Shown here in pieces: positions 23,911-35,600 of a stretch of DNA of 64,000 nt. Made by a program: the position numbers and the translations under genes. The stretch covers positions 4,216,001 to 4,280,000 of the forward strand of contig NC_003281.10 in the NCBI RefSeq assembly GCF_000002985.6. Reading direction: 5' to 3'. This stretch comes from Caenorhabditis elegans (lineage: Eukaryota; Nematoda; Chromadorea; Rhabditida; Rhabditidae). Below the pieces are notes generated by a model. It was not told where the DNA came from and did no database searches. It saw only the letters and a program-made list of their open reading frames with translations. Each line of letters begins with the position of its first letter. Positions within the stretch are counted from its first letter, which is position 1.

Positions 23911-24820
23911 GTTATAAGAAGATATTTTCTGTACTTATAAATATCTTACAACGTTGTATTTAAAAAATTAAATATTTCGTAAATTGCAATGACACAGAAA
24001 ACATTTTTAGATTGTATTGTATTGTATTTATTACGATTGAAATCGTGATCAAAAATAAATAGTAAATAGACATGAATAAGTTAAGGCCCAAACATCATAG
24101 AGAGATTGATAATAATCACAAAAATTGATAATAAACATACAGAAAATGAATTATCATCTGAAAAGTTGATATTCAAGATATTCAAAAAAAAATCAAACAA
24201 TCGAATTTGCCTTGCAAATTTTTCATCGAAAAAACACAATATTTCAGTCAAAAATGATCGAAAACTCCAATAAAGTTGTTATCAGCAGGCGATGAGTGAT
24301 ATTTTATCAAAAATCATCTGGCTACAAATTGAATTGTATAGGCTAAATTGTTGTATTGATAGTAGTTTTTCTCTTTTTTTTCGCTTCTTATCAATCAATC
24401 GATTGATTAGGGCGGTTTGACCATGACGAAAGTTTCGTGACTCTGTCATGTCTGGGACAATTGGAATAAAAGTTTAGAAAAATTGCACAGAACTTTTAAT
24501 AATTCTATGCAAATGTCCCAGATGTACTCAAAATCCAAGATACATACAATTCAAAGCAAAAAAATTCGAGAAAGAATCTTTGACCGTCTGTCGGGAAATA
24601 AACTAATGAGGACACTCGAGAAAATAAAATCGAAAACTATGAAGAGGACAGACGGCGTAATTTGTGTGGTTTGTGAACAGTATTGTGTGTGAGACATTTT
24701 TTTTGCAAAAAGTTTTTATTAGTCAACAAAAAGTGAGAAAATTGTTCTCTGATCTGGTATTCATGATCTTCTTGATCTTGAAATGCCTATTATTACTCAG
24801 GTTCCAAATTTTGCGATTTA

Positions 24821-25130
24821 GGCGTCAAAATAACGGTACCAGGTCTCGATACGAGAATCTTTGTTAAATGCAAAAATGTGTGCACCTTTAAGGAGTACTG
24901 TAGTTTCAAAGTTTGGTTGCTGCAAAATTTCTATTGATTTTTCGTAGTTGTTTGCTAAAAATATATAATATTTTAAGCGTACTAGTTAGAATTTTAAAAA
25001 CTTAAATATTAAGAAATTGTGAAAAAAAAACTATGAAAATCCAAAGTTGGAAAGTACAGTACTCTTTAAAGGCGCAAACCTTCTTTCAGTTAACAAAAAT
25101 TTCTCGTGTCGAGACCAATTAACCTTGCGA
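24821..25130. repeat. Dispersed foldback family, copy B
   Basis: Two inverted arms: the left begins GGTACCAGGTCTCG and reaches GAGTACTGTAGTTTC; the right holds TACAGTACTCTTTAAAGGCG and ends GTGTCGAGACC. The spacer is AT-rich. It sits downstream of the CCDC25-like gene. Confidence 0.7.
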
Positions 25131-25525
25131 TCATGGGATTTTTTTGGATTTATCTACGAATCTTATTCGTCACGTCTACAGAAACGGAGACCCGATAATA
25201 TCTATAACACTACATGAGGCCAAGTGGCCATATTTTGCACGAGGTTTTGAAGCCCCGGAACCCGGTAAATTTCGGCGCCGATAGTGAGCCATCACTTTCC
25301 AGAATGCATCATATTCTTGGTATTGCAAAAAAAACTCCAACAACTTTTTATTTCTCATAATTTTAAATGATTTTTCAATACTTATTCCAATGCCGCCAAT
25401 TTTGACCCGAATGATCTAAAGATCCTTATCCACAGATGGACGCGCATCCTTGTGCCTTATGACAAGGCCAAATATGCAGAGAAGTCTGTTTCTTCGGGGA
25501 GAATTCGGGATAAAAATTAGGTATT

Positions 25526-26555
25526 TCAGGTTTTCCATTGAGTTCCTTCAAGTTGTTGAAGTACTTTTTTCGTGTTTTTCTTGAGGACACTGCGAGATTT
25601 GATGATGTTCTTGTCGTAGAAACCAATCTGAAAAGTAGACTTGTAAAGCGGCTAGTTTTCTGGAACTTGAACTTAAAGGTGCACGGATTTACTCAGATGG
25701 GTCTCGCCACGAGAAAAGAGGTATATGGTGGTTTTTTTTAATTTCTGGCGAAATTCATATTTTTATCAAATTTTCGCTAAAAAAATATATGGCACATGCT
25801 TGACGAGCAAATCCGTTGAAAAAACTAACTAACCTCTCCTGTCTGCATTCCTTTAACTTTCTTTAAATTCTCTTTCAAAGTATAATTAACTTCAACTTTT
25901 TCCATTTTCACACCCTGAATTGAGTTTTTCTTCACCAACTGGCAACATTCTTCAAGCTGAAACAGAATCTCTAAATTTGAACTTCAGAATTCGTTCTATT
26001 TACCAGTTCCTCGGGAATCGTGTCAATCGTAATGCCACTTGGCAATTGGAGATACACATGTGCAGATGATACTTTATCCACGTGGAACCACACATCTCCC
26101 GGATCACCACACTAAAACATTTAATACGAGATATTATACAAACGCGAAAAAAATATTCGGTACCGGGTCTCGAGGCGATTACTTTTTGTTGAATACAGAA
26201 AGGTGTACGCCTTTAAAGAGTACTGTATTTTCCATCAACAATGTTTCATAGTTTTTGAATTTTTGTTAATTGGAGTTTTCTAACTAATAAATATATAAAT
26301 TCGAAAAAAATCCCGCAGCAACGAAATTACAGTACTCTTTAAAGGCACGCCTTCTCGTATTTCGCAAAAAATGTCGTGTCGAGACCGGGTAACGTATTTT
26401 TGTAGTAAAAAGTCGCAAAAGTTGCGTAATAATACAAATTTTTTTTTTGAAAAAAAAGATCCCACCTTGAATAACTTCTCATTTTCCACCTGGTGTTCCC
26501 CCATAAATATTAAAGCCGGCGGGGTTACTGTAGACGAAATGAATCCGAAAACCAT
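25526..26555 (-). CDS. CCDC25-like (NFACT-R domain) protein, short C-terminus
   Basis: Four exons: 26466-26555, 26004-26111, 25834-25956, 25526-25627; 140 aa, all in phase 0. The ATG is 17 bases after a TTTCTAG acceptor. The sequence follows human CCDC25 closely: MVF start, [16 protein letters not shown] near residues 36-51, then a segment with NSIQGVKM and a final GEIGFYDK block. This is the NFACT-R domain, shared with the ribosome quality-control factor NEMF. Human CCDC25 (~208 aa) continues into a long charged helical tail; here the frame stops about eight residues after the LEGTQ position, so that tail is absent. I saw no downstream exon restoring it. It is last in a head-to-tail gene set, about 218 bp after the bL21m stop, which suggests operon expression. 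Confidence 0.85.
26142..26402. repeat. Dispersed foldback family, copy C (intronic)
   Basis: A well-preserved copy. The left arm reads GGTACCGGGTCTCGAGGCG and runs to AAAGAGTACTGTA; the right arm holds TACAGTACTCTTTAAAGGC and ends GTGTCGAGACCGGGT. It fills most of the first intron of the CCDC25-like gene. Confidence 0.75.
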
Positions 26556-26789
26556 TTTTAGTTTGGAAAATCCTAGAAAAATCGTAAAATTGTGAGTTTC
26601 TGTGCTGGAAAACCCCCTAGCTAGGCCTAGACTCCGCCCGCCCTTTTTCGCAATATTTCGCAATAATTGTTCATGATGATGAATTTATTTTGAAAAACGA
26701 AATTTGTGGAAAAACTAACCTAGAAACAAAATAGTAAAAAAGAAAATGGAAGAAATATAAATCAACAATTAAAAAGAAAAAATAATCTT

Positions 26790-27561
26790 CTACTGCTCAA
26801 TCTGCTTTGCCGTCACACTTTTGATTCGAAGAACCGTCGCCTCGTCGCTTTTCCCTTAAAAATTAAATGTTCAGATTTTATATATGGAAATAAGTCAAAG
26901 CTTACAATTGAGAAATTTGGTCTGATGATGATTGAGATGAACATAGTGCAATTCGGGATTCGTTGTCTTTTTCTCAACAACAACAGCGTCTACAGTAACC
27001 GCAGATGCGTCAAGAAGTGGACGTCCGAAGAGTGAGAAGTTCGTGCCACCGACCATCAAAACTTTTTCCAATTTTATTTCATCACCAACGTTCAATGGGA
27101 GATTTCCCTCCATATTGATTAAATCGCCATCACTGACCTGAAAGATTTTGGGGTTTTCGAAAAATCGATTTAAAAAAAAACTAATTTTCATATTTTGCAA
27201 ATGTTCTTCAGAAAAATTTGGATTTTATGGTTATTGATATTTTCCAAAAAGTATCTATCCTCAATATGTATATGTTTGCAAGTTAGTTTGCTCCGAAATT
27301 GAATTCAGTTTATCGTTTTTTGGTCCAAAATTTCGTTTTTACCTTCCATTGTCTTCCATTAACATATACAACTGCAAACAATCGTTGCCTCTTCTCCTCA
27401 TTAACTTCATCCGAGATTGACTTGAATACTTCCTTCTGAACTTGCTCTGTATCGATTACCTGAGCCTCCGATGACGTGCCAACTGATGCAGATTGAATGG
27501 AACGACGAAGAATTGATTGGGATGAGGAGAGGAGAAGTGATGCACAGCGACTGGAGAGCAT
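26790..27561 (-). CDS. mrpl-21: Mitochondrial ribosomal protein bL21m
   Basis: Three exons: 27343-27561, 26906-27137, 26790-26854; 171 aa. The ATG lies directly on a TTTCCAG acceptor. The N-terminus (MLSSRCASLLLSSSQSILRR) is basic and Ser/Leu-rich with no acids, a typical mitochondrial targeting peptide. The L21 core follows: VVYVNGRQWKV, GDLINMEG, VGDEIKLEKVLMVGG and the FGRPLL motif, ending with a TVLRIKSV-type strand as in vertebrate L21m. It is a structural protein of the large mitoribosomal subunit. It starts 213 bp after the ZNHIT2-like stop, typical of worm operon spacing. The symbol is inferred from orthology. Confidence 0.9.
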
Positions 27562-27773
27562 CTGGAAATGGTAAAAAAATAAAACCAAACTGGGAAATTC
27601 TAATAGAAACACATATAAAATATTACAGAGACTCGAACTCTTTTTTGCTGCCAAAAAGAAAGTGAAAATTGATAGAATGTCAACTTTTTTTTAAACAAGA
27701 TAATTAGAAAATCAAATAGATAACCGGCAAATTCAACAATATAAATTCAAAAAATTCAAAAAATTAACGAAAT

Positions 27774-28385
27774 TCAACATTTCTTCGATGATCCAGCAGA
27801 TCCAGGAGCAAAACAAGAATTCGTAAGTCCAAGTTCTTCTTCTTGCATTTCAGCAGCAAGTTGTTTGAATGCTTCTCGTTCTTCTGGTGTCAATGTATTT
27901 AAAAGTTCATCAATATCATCTGACAATCCAAGAGTTGTCATTCGTCTCTCAATTTCTCCATCTTCTAACTCATACTCATCAATTGTTCCTTGAATCGTTT
28001 TTTTCATTGCTTCAGTGTCCTCTTTCTGCCAGTCAGCCACGTCTTCTTGCTCTTCATCATCAGAATCAAGTGGCTCGCCTTCTGTAAATTAATTTACAAT
28101 TTTTGAGCTCACAAATAAAATCTCACCTTCAATTCCACTCCAATCTCCATCCAAAAACTTTTGCATTTTCTCTTTATATTCTTCTCCCTTCTGACTGATA
28201 TCTGCTTTTTTGCCCGACAATTCTTGTTTTACTTGTTCCTGATAGAATTTCTCTGAGCACTCGGAGTGTTTCGGGTTACGGTAGCATTTGATTGTACAAT
28301 ACAGAAGATCACATCGTGGGCACTTGTATGGTTCTCGTTTTTCGACGCCGCAGATTCCGCAAGCGAGAAATGATGAAGTTGACAT
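27774..28385 (-). CDS. HIT zinc-finger protein, ZNHIT2-like
   Basis: Two exons, 28127-28385 and 27774-28081, split by a 45-bp intron; 188 aa. The ATG directly follows a TTCAG acceptor. An N-terminal HIT finger (about residues 9-44) has the Cys/His series beginning CGICG and including CPRCDLLYC and CYRNPKHSEC. The FYQEQV segment after it is shared with ZNHIT2. The rest is acidic and helical, with LTPEEREAFKQLA near residue 150. ZNHIT2 links the R2TP chaperone to assembly of the U5 snRNP in other animals; the same role here is inference. It is the second or later gene of the presumed operon. Confidence 0.85.
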
Positions 28386-29046
28386 CTGAATTAAATTAGA
28401 TTTTATTTTATGAAAAAAAAAATTTTATAAAGAGAATAAATGGTCTTCTACCAGGATCTCTTACCAAAATGCATCATCCATTTTTTTTTCAAAAACCCGA
28501 AAATAAAAGTTCTTATTCTGAAATTTTCTGGCCCGAAAAACCAAAACCTCTGGTGTTTTTCGATTTTGAAAAATATAAGTGACGAGTTCAAAGAAGGGTT
28601 CATTTCTACGGAATGATCTCGACACGCGCGCCGAATTAATTATGAAAATTTGGTGTCACTACAGTAACCTTAAAGGTACACACATACATACACAAATTTT
28701 TCAAAATTATATCTGCGAGACCACTCAGCACACCCTCATTTGAAATCGTACAAATGGAAAATAAAATAATTTTTAAAAGTTTTCCAATGAAAACTAAACA
28801 GATAAGAAATTTGGATTTTCAACCAAAATGGAAAACTTAAATTTTAAAACCTTGAGTAAAATTAACATAATTTTATATTAACAACAACAAAACAAAAATG
28901 TCTTAAAAATCGCCAAAACAACCAAAAAGTGGTCCCCGAAGGGTATTTTTGAGAGTTTTTAACGTAAAATTGAAGGTAACAAGAAAAGTTCAACAAAAAT
29001 TCAAAAAGCAACAACAAAATTAAATATAAATTTAAAAAAAAATCAT
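28386..29046. other. Intercistronic spacer with degenerate foldback repeat
   Basis: The 660-bp gap between the WDR55-like stop and the ZNHIT2-like start is long for an operon. A degenerate member of the dispersed foldback family (CACTACAGTAACCTTAAAGG and TGCGAGACC) lies at about 28650-28740 and may have lengthened it. No gene seen. Confidence 0.5.
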
Positions 29047-31671
29047 CTAATCACTGTCCTCCTCCTCCTCTTCATCATCCTCTTCTTGTTCCTCCTCATC
29101 AATTTCTTCATCCGAATCTTCATCATTTCTTCGTTTTTTGCTCTTTGGCTCATCATCATCATCACTATCTGAATCGTTTTTCGGTCCAACTAATCCATCG
29201 AAAAATCCTTCAGTTTTTCTCATTTTCTTCGATTTTGCATCCTGAGCTCTAAGAATCGGAATCTCATCGATAATTGGTCCCATATCCCATTTTTTGATTG
29301 TACAGCTCATTGAGATCATTGTAAAAACTGTTGATTTGTCAGTTGAAATCTGAAAAAAATGGAATATAATTGGATGTTTTTTGAGGTACGAAATTTTAAT
29401 GTTATTTGTAGAACTTGTAGTTTTATTCTTTCAAAACACTGAATTTTTAAAAATTCTTGAAAAATAAATTTTCAAAAAAAAATTTTAATGAAAATTTGTC
29501 CATTTCCATTGTATAAAACCGAAAATGTGAAAATTCCGAATAAAAAATTGTTAAATTTTAATAATTTACTGTAATTTGTTTTTTTTTTTGGAAAGAAATT
29601 CGGTTATTTCAAATTTGCTCAATTTCTCCAAAATACATAGAATTTTTTAAAAGCAATTCCCTTACCGTAATAGCATCAATACCATCATCATCACTCTTCT
29701 CATCACCATGATATCCAGCATATCCTAATCTTTTCGATGGTTGAACATTCAATAATCTCATTCGATTACTTCCTTGACTTGTTAATCCCAATAAACCACT
29801 TCTCAATTCAACAATTCCATTTACACCCATTTCAAAACCACTTTCAACTCTTTCCAACAAATTTCCATATTCATTTAAATTAAATACTTCAACATATCCA
29901 TCTTCTCCTCCAACATATACCGATCGATTTGTTCCACAAACTGAATAGAGCTCCGAGTGCATTAGTTCACTTCTCATCTGCAAAATTAATGAAAATTAGA
30001 AGGAAGGTTGCATTGAGGTTACTGTAGTTTACGGTGGACAATTTGATGATCTCACTTTAAACTATTGAAAAAGGGACGAAAATTGAAAAAAAAAACGAAA
30101 AAAATTCAAAATGTTCATATTTTCCTGAAATTCAGATTTTTCGAAAAATCGACAGTTTTCGTTTTTGAAGTATATATTTTTTCAACAAAAAAAATCGAGA
30201 AATTTTCGATGTGACTACATCTGTTAAAATTTTTAGAGATTAAAAAAAAATGTTTTAGTGATTTTTTTTTCAATTTCGCGATACAATTTTTCGACATTTT
30301 CTCGCTAGACTTTTTTTATATTTTTTTCCTAAAAATAAAGCTATAAAAATGTTTTAATGTTCATAATTTACGGCAAATTTCTCAATAAATTTATTCGGAA
30401 AATGAAGAAATATCAAAACTAGAAATTTGCGCCGGAATTCCAAAAAAACCTGATCCTTGAATTTTTTTCAAAATTGAAAAAAAGTCATTAAAAATTTTGG
30501 AAATCTTTTTTTTTTTGAAAATCGAAAAATCTAAAATGTTTCTTGATTTTTTGGAATAATCCAATCCATAAATTCCTATAATTTCTATTTTAAACGAAGT
30601 TTTCATATCTTCTCACCGAAATATATATTTTAAAGCGCTTTTTTTGAGAAAAAGATTAAAATACTCAATTTTTTACCTTAAGCTTTGCCTTTCTAAGATC
30701 GTAAGCTCCAAGTGTACCATCTGAAGAAGTTGCCAATAAATTTGATTTCACATCAACTTTCAAATCATTAATATCTTCATCTTGTTCCTGCCATTTTCTA
30801 ATATTCGCATTTTCCGATGCAACTTCTGGATCCAAATTCCATGTTTTCACTTCTCCCGATTCATCAGCTGTAGCCAATTGTTGAGATTTTAGAGCAGTTG
30901 GTGGAAGTGTACAAATGGCAGTTGGTACAGAACGATGACATTTTAGAATACAACGAACACTGAAAAAAATAGAGTTTTTTAAATCAGAAGGATTGTCGGT
31001 TTTCGACTAAAAAAAATGCATTTTTGCTAAAAAACATTTTTTTAAATTATGATTTTTCAGAAAATCGGATTTGATATTTTCAAAGATATCGAAAAATCAA
31101 AAAAAAATCATAATTTTCTAGTATTTCCCGATAATTTTTTTCGACAAAAAATCCTATTTCGATTTCAGCTGTAAAAAATAATTTTAAAATAGAAAACATT
31201 TTCGATCTCAGAAAAATTGTATTTTATTTTCTCGAATTTTTTGTCCGATTTTTTAAAATTATTATTGGAATTTCCGAAAATTTGATCGAAATTTTTTTTC
31301 CAGTAAAAAACAATGTTACTGAGATTTTTTTGAATCGAGAATATCAATAAAAAATTATGCTAAACATGGAAATTTTTTGCGTTTTTTCAAAAATTTAACT
31401 AATTTTCAAATAATTACCGTTTTCCCGTGTCAATATCAAAAACACAGAGAGATCGATTCTTTGTAACGGCATAAACTCGTTTCTTGTGTTCATCAAGATC
31501 AACTCCTCGAATACTGCTTTTTGTCTGAAATTTCCAGATTTCTTGAAACTCTTCCTCGTGTTGTTGGGTGTCATAGAATCGAATACTTCCATCCACAAAT
31601 CCAACGACAAGGCGACTTCCATCTTTGTTAGATTTCATACAAAGTGGTGGATTATCAAATTCGACGAGCAT
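29047..31671 (-). CDS. WD40-repeat protein, WDR55-like
   Basis: Four exons: 31418-31671, 30677-30959, 29666-29977, 29047-29349; 383 aa, the same length as I recall for human WDR55. The first ATG lies directly on an ACTTCAG acceptor. WD-type blades include GFVDGSIRFYD, SDGTLGAYDLR, GGEDGYVEVFNL and the late CTIKKWDM. The C-terminus carries FFDGLVGPK, matching the FFAGL segment of WDR55, then a long acidic tail of Asp/Glu/Ser with KSKKRR. WDR55 is a nucleolar protein needed for pre-rRNA processing; the same job here is inferred. Four minus-strand genes follow one another from here to 25526, and this is the likely head of that set. I could not find an additional upstream exon. Confidence 0.88.
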
Positions 31672-32669
31672 CTGAAGTTATTTCTATTTTTGGAATACAT
31701 GAATTTATACGAATATATTTTTAAAAACTGTTTAAAAATATATAAAATTGAAATGAATTTTTTCTTCAATTTTATCCCAAAAAAAAATTCCGATAGCATA
31801 ATTGTTTTTGAATAAAAAAAAACAGAAAAATCGATAATTTAACACTTTTCTAATTTTTTAAAAGAAAAATGTCTAAAAAATTGAGAAAAATGCTTCGAAT
31901 TGTACAACAGAGAAAAATTGAACAAGAAAACCAAGAAATTTCGCCTGAAAAAACCGACAAAATTCACAAATATTTTTTGAATTTTTGTTGAAAAATGGAA
32001 AAATCAGGAAAGCTATTTTCTTGGTTTTTAGATTTTTTTTCGTTTTTGTGAAAACACAACATTTTCTGTTTTTTTTTAACTTTAAAATATATAAATACGA
32101 TTTTCAATGAAAAACGCCAAGAATATAAGCCAAAAAATGAAAAAAGCAATAAAAACATGAATAATCTTTTCATAAGGGTGAAAAATCCGTTTGAAATTGT
32201 ATAAAAACCGATGAAAACATAAAATACTGAATGAAATACGACGGGCGACGATGATGAGAACACCCGAAAATACGGAAAAAAATAAGACATAGAATAACAA
32301 GAGAAAAACATATAATACAATCAAAGAAAAAAATCAACTAAAATTCAAAATCTAGCGGTGGCGGTCCTGACCGGTGTGTGGGGGGAAATAAGGTTGCTTA
32401 GAAAATGTTTAAAGCAACAAAAAAACATAGAATGAGAGTAATAAGAGATAAAAATAAATTAATACACTAAGAAAAAGTATAAAAATAAATTTAAAAAAAC
32501 TGAAGAAAAATTTTTGGGGTTAGTAAAACTGAAATTGGCTAAAATCTGAATTAGGATGATTCATTAAAAATGAATGGAAAACATAATATGAAAAGTTTTT
32601 TTTGGAATGAAAAAGAAAGGGAGAATAAAAGCCATATTGAGAAAAAAGGGTGAATTGCTTGAAATCTAA
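31672..32669. other. Spacer between DEPDC5 3' end and WDR55-like gene
   Basis: About 1 kb of very AT-rich DNA with A and T homopolymer runs, containing the DEPDC5 3' UTR and possibly the promoter for the downstream gene set. The frames present are low-complexity Phe/Leu/Ile or Lys/Asn-rich shadows. No other feature seen. Confidence 0.4.
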
Positions 32670-35600
32670 TTAATCAAATTTCGGAGGAGTCGCCGGTCGT
32701 GGTTTTTGTAGTTTTTCTTTCTTGAAATCCGAATAAAGTTGAGTTAGTGTGTCGTTTTTGTCGGAGCACACTGCTCGGAATTCCGATAAGAGATAATCTT
32801 GGAACTTCTCAGAACATTGACTGAAAATTTAAAAATTATTGGGGAAATTTTTTAAAAATAGTTTTTATAATTTGCGAAATTCGACTAATCGTAAAAATAG
32901 GAAATTTTCATTTTATTGGTAACTTATCCATTTTCTGTAGAATTTTTGTCCAAATATTTTCTATAAATACCTAATATCCGAGTCGTTCTTTTTTTTGAAA
33001 ATTGAAAACCGAGTGCGTCAGTTTTTTAAAAACATTTTTTTCCGAAAGCGAAAGGCTTTTTATTTTGGAATTTTTTGACTGCGAAAAATATTTCGGTTTT
33101 TTCCGTTTTATTTTTTTTCGTGTTTAGATTTTTTTCAAAATCGAAAGCGCATTTTATGTGACTTTATTGTAATTTCAATTAAAATGAATATCCAAAAATA
33201 ATGAAAATTTGACTTTTTCTGTGAATTTTCAAAATTTTTCAAAACGTAGTAAAATCAAAAAAATTGATTTTAAAATTTTCGTTTATAACGACTTAAAAAA
33301 AATTTCGTTTGTTTTGTTTTCTGAAAATCGAATTTTTTTTACTTTTTGGAAAAGTTGAAATTTAAAAAATAATCTCTACATTCTGCATTTTTTTCAGTCA
33401 ATTTCTCGTTTTTTCGTTTTTCAAAAAAAAAAGCAGTTTCTGATAAATTTTCGATTTTCTCTGAACAACAAAGAAAATTCCTGGCTTAGAATAATTTAAC
33501 TTTTTTTTCTATAATTTAGTAAAAAACCGAACCCTCTATATCGATTACTAAGCAAATGATTCCATGCCCAGTAGAAGAACGGTGGACGATTTGGATTCTC
33601 AGAAAGAACAAGTGAAATGAACATTCCACCAGCCTGATGAATGTAATTCATAGATATTGTAACATCATCCAAATCTCCATCATCTCCTTCCAATTGTAAT
33701 GTCGGAGATGGAGAAGATAGTGCTTTTGTATGATCAGATGATGATGAATCAGTACGAGGTGATGAGAAATCATGCTTCACATTACATCCAATATCAATAA
33801 ATCCGAATCGGAATAGAATTTTAAGAAGAAATTCTCGTTCATCCGAATGTGCAACTACTTTCTCTTTCAATTGAATACGTATTGGACATCGAAGTGGATT
33901 TGAATGAGTATCTTGTGCCAAAGCGAATGGATCTTCTGGTACTGGATATAGTGACATTCCTTGTTTACTTGCTTTGTTGAACCATGAGAGTACTGTATCA
34001 GCAACTGTTTGTCCAGTACCCATTACCCATTTCATTGTGATTCGGAATGCTGTGTCTGGGTAGAACCAGTGATCGTAGGTTATCTAAACAAAGAAATATA
34101 TAGAAAATTATTATAAATTCTAGAAAGCTTTAGCTTGAATCGGGGGTGGGCGGCAATTGCCGTTCGGCAAATTTTCTTACCGACAAATTCGGTTTTTCGG
34201 TTTGCCGGAAATTTATATTAGCCGATTTTTTTCAAAATAGTTAATCCTTACTAGTTAGAATGCGTACAATTTTGAATTTTCCAAAAAAAAAAAAGTACAA
34301 AACCACAATTTGCCGGAGGTTTTCAATTCCGGCAATTTTCCGGTTTGTTAGAGAAAAAATCGATTGCCGCCCCTGGTAGAAATCTTCAAATTTTTCAAAA
34401 AAAAGTAACAAAAATACAACATTTATTGCATTTCTGGCAAAAATTTTATCGTTTTCGTATTCGAAAAAATTGTGAGAATTACAGAAATTTTTCTCTGTGT
34501 TTTAAAATTTCGTTAGAAAGATAGAATTTTTAAAAATACGGTTTTTTTTTCATTTTTTGGTGGAAAAAACTTCTTTTTCGGATACAGTTTTTCAGGATTA
34601 CAGTAATCAATTTGTGAAATTTCTGAGAAAATAACACTGTACAGTTTTTTTAAAGTTTTTGAAAGAGTTGCATTCGATGTAATGTTTTTTTCTCAAAAAT
34701 AGTTTTTTTCCTAATTCTGAAGCTTCAGAATTTTTTTTAAAACGAACCCGAGTCCATTCTCCAAGCGGTGAATCAGGAGTTGGTGGTGCCAATTCCATAT
34801 CTATATCTCCTTGTAATTGCCATTTACATTCAGTTTCCTCTTCTTGACATATCTTATTTTTATATTCAACCATCATGAATCTCGATACTTTCGAATTTTC
34901 GGGAAAGTCAGGATCCGAGATATAACACAGTTGGAATCCATATTCAGCTTTGAATTTGAACATTTTCTTCGAGTTTAACGACGATTCCGATCCGTATTTG
35001 CCTTCTGAACCTTATTTAACGATTATTACAGTACTTTTTTACTTTTTAATATTTTTTTAATAAAATGTGTTACTCATAAACTTTAATTTTTTGGATTGAT
35101 TAGATTTTGAAAATCTTTTTTTTCAAAAATTCCAACCCCATTGTGCAAAAAAATCGGGATTTGCTGTTAAAAAATTTATTTACATTTTCATTTTTACATT
35201 TTTTAAAGCCTCCGTTTCGTTTTTTTTACGAGACAAAAAATTCAGGCAATAAATTTTGAATTTTGTAGAAAGTTTATTGTAAATATTAAAATTTTTTGAA
35301 TCGCAAAATTGAATAACATTTTTTTCAAATTATATTTTTTGAATAATCAACAAAAACTCCATTAACTTACTTGAAGTGATAACCTGAATAAATTTTGAAT
35401 CCGCGAGTCGCCGAATTAGATTCACAGCTATCTCGAATTTGCTAATTTCTTCCACATTATCTGGAAAAGTAAAATTATTTGAAAATTTTTGCTACTGGAA
35501 AATAGATTAATTTTTTTACAAGGAAAACATTTTGAACTTCCAAATAAAATTCATGTCATTTGAAAGGAAAACTTAACCTAGGCAGGTGTTTAAAGAAAAC

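Larger units (their letters stand above)
17220..25525. other. Gene-poor 8.3-kb intergenic region
   Basis: Lies between the 5' end of the nuclear receptor gene and the 3' end of the CCDC25-like gene. I found no frame with protein-family signal or matched splice sites. The longest minus-strand frame (21539-21985) and a purine-rich plus frame (20063-20440) are composition artefacts. The region probably carries receptor upstream control; a CCACGTGG E-box sits at 22001-22008. Repeats listed separately account for much of the rest. Confidence 0.5.
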
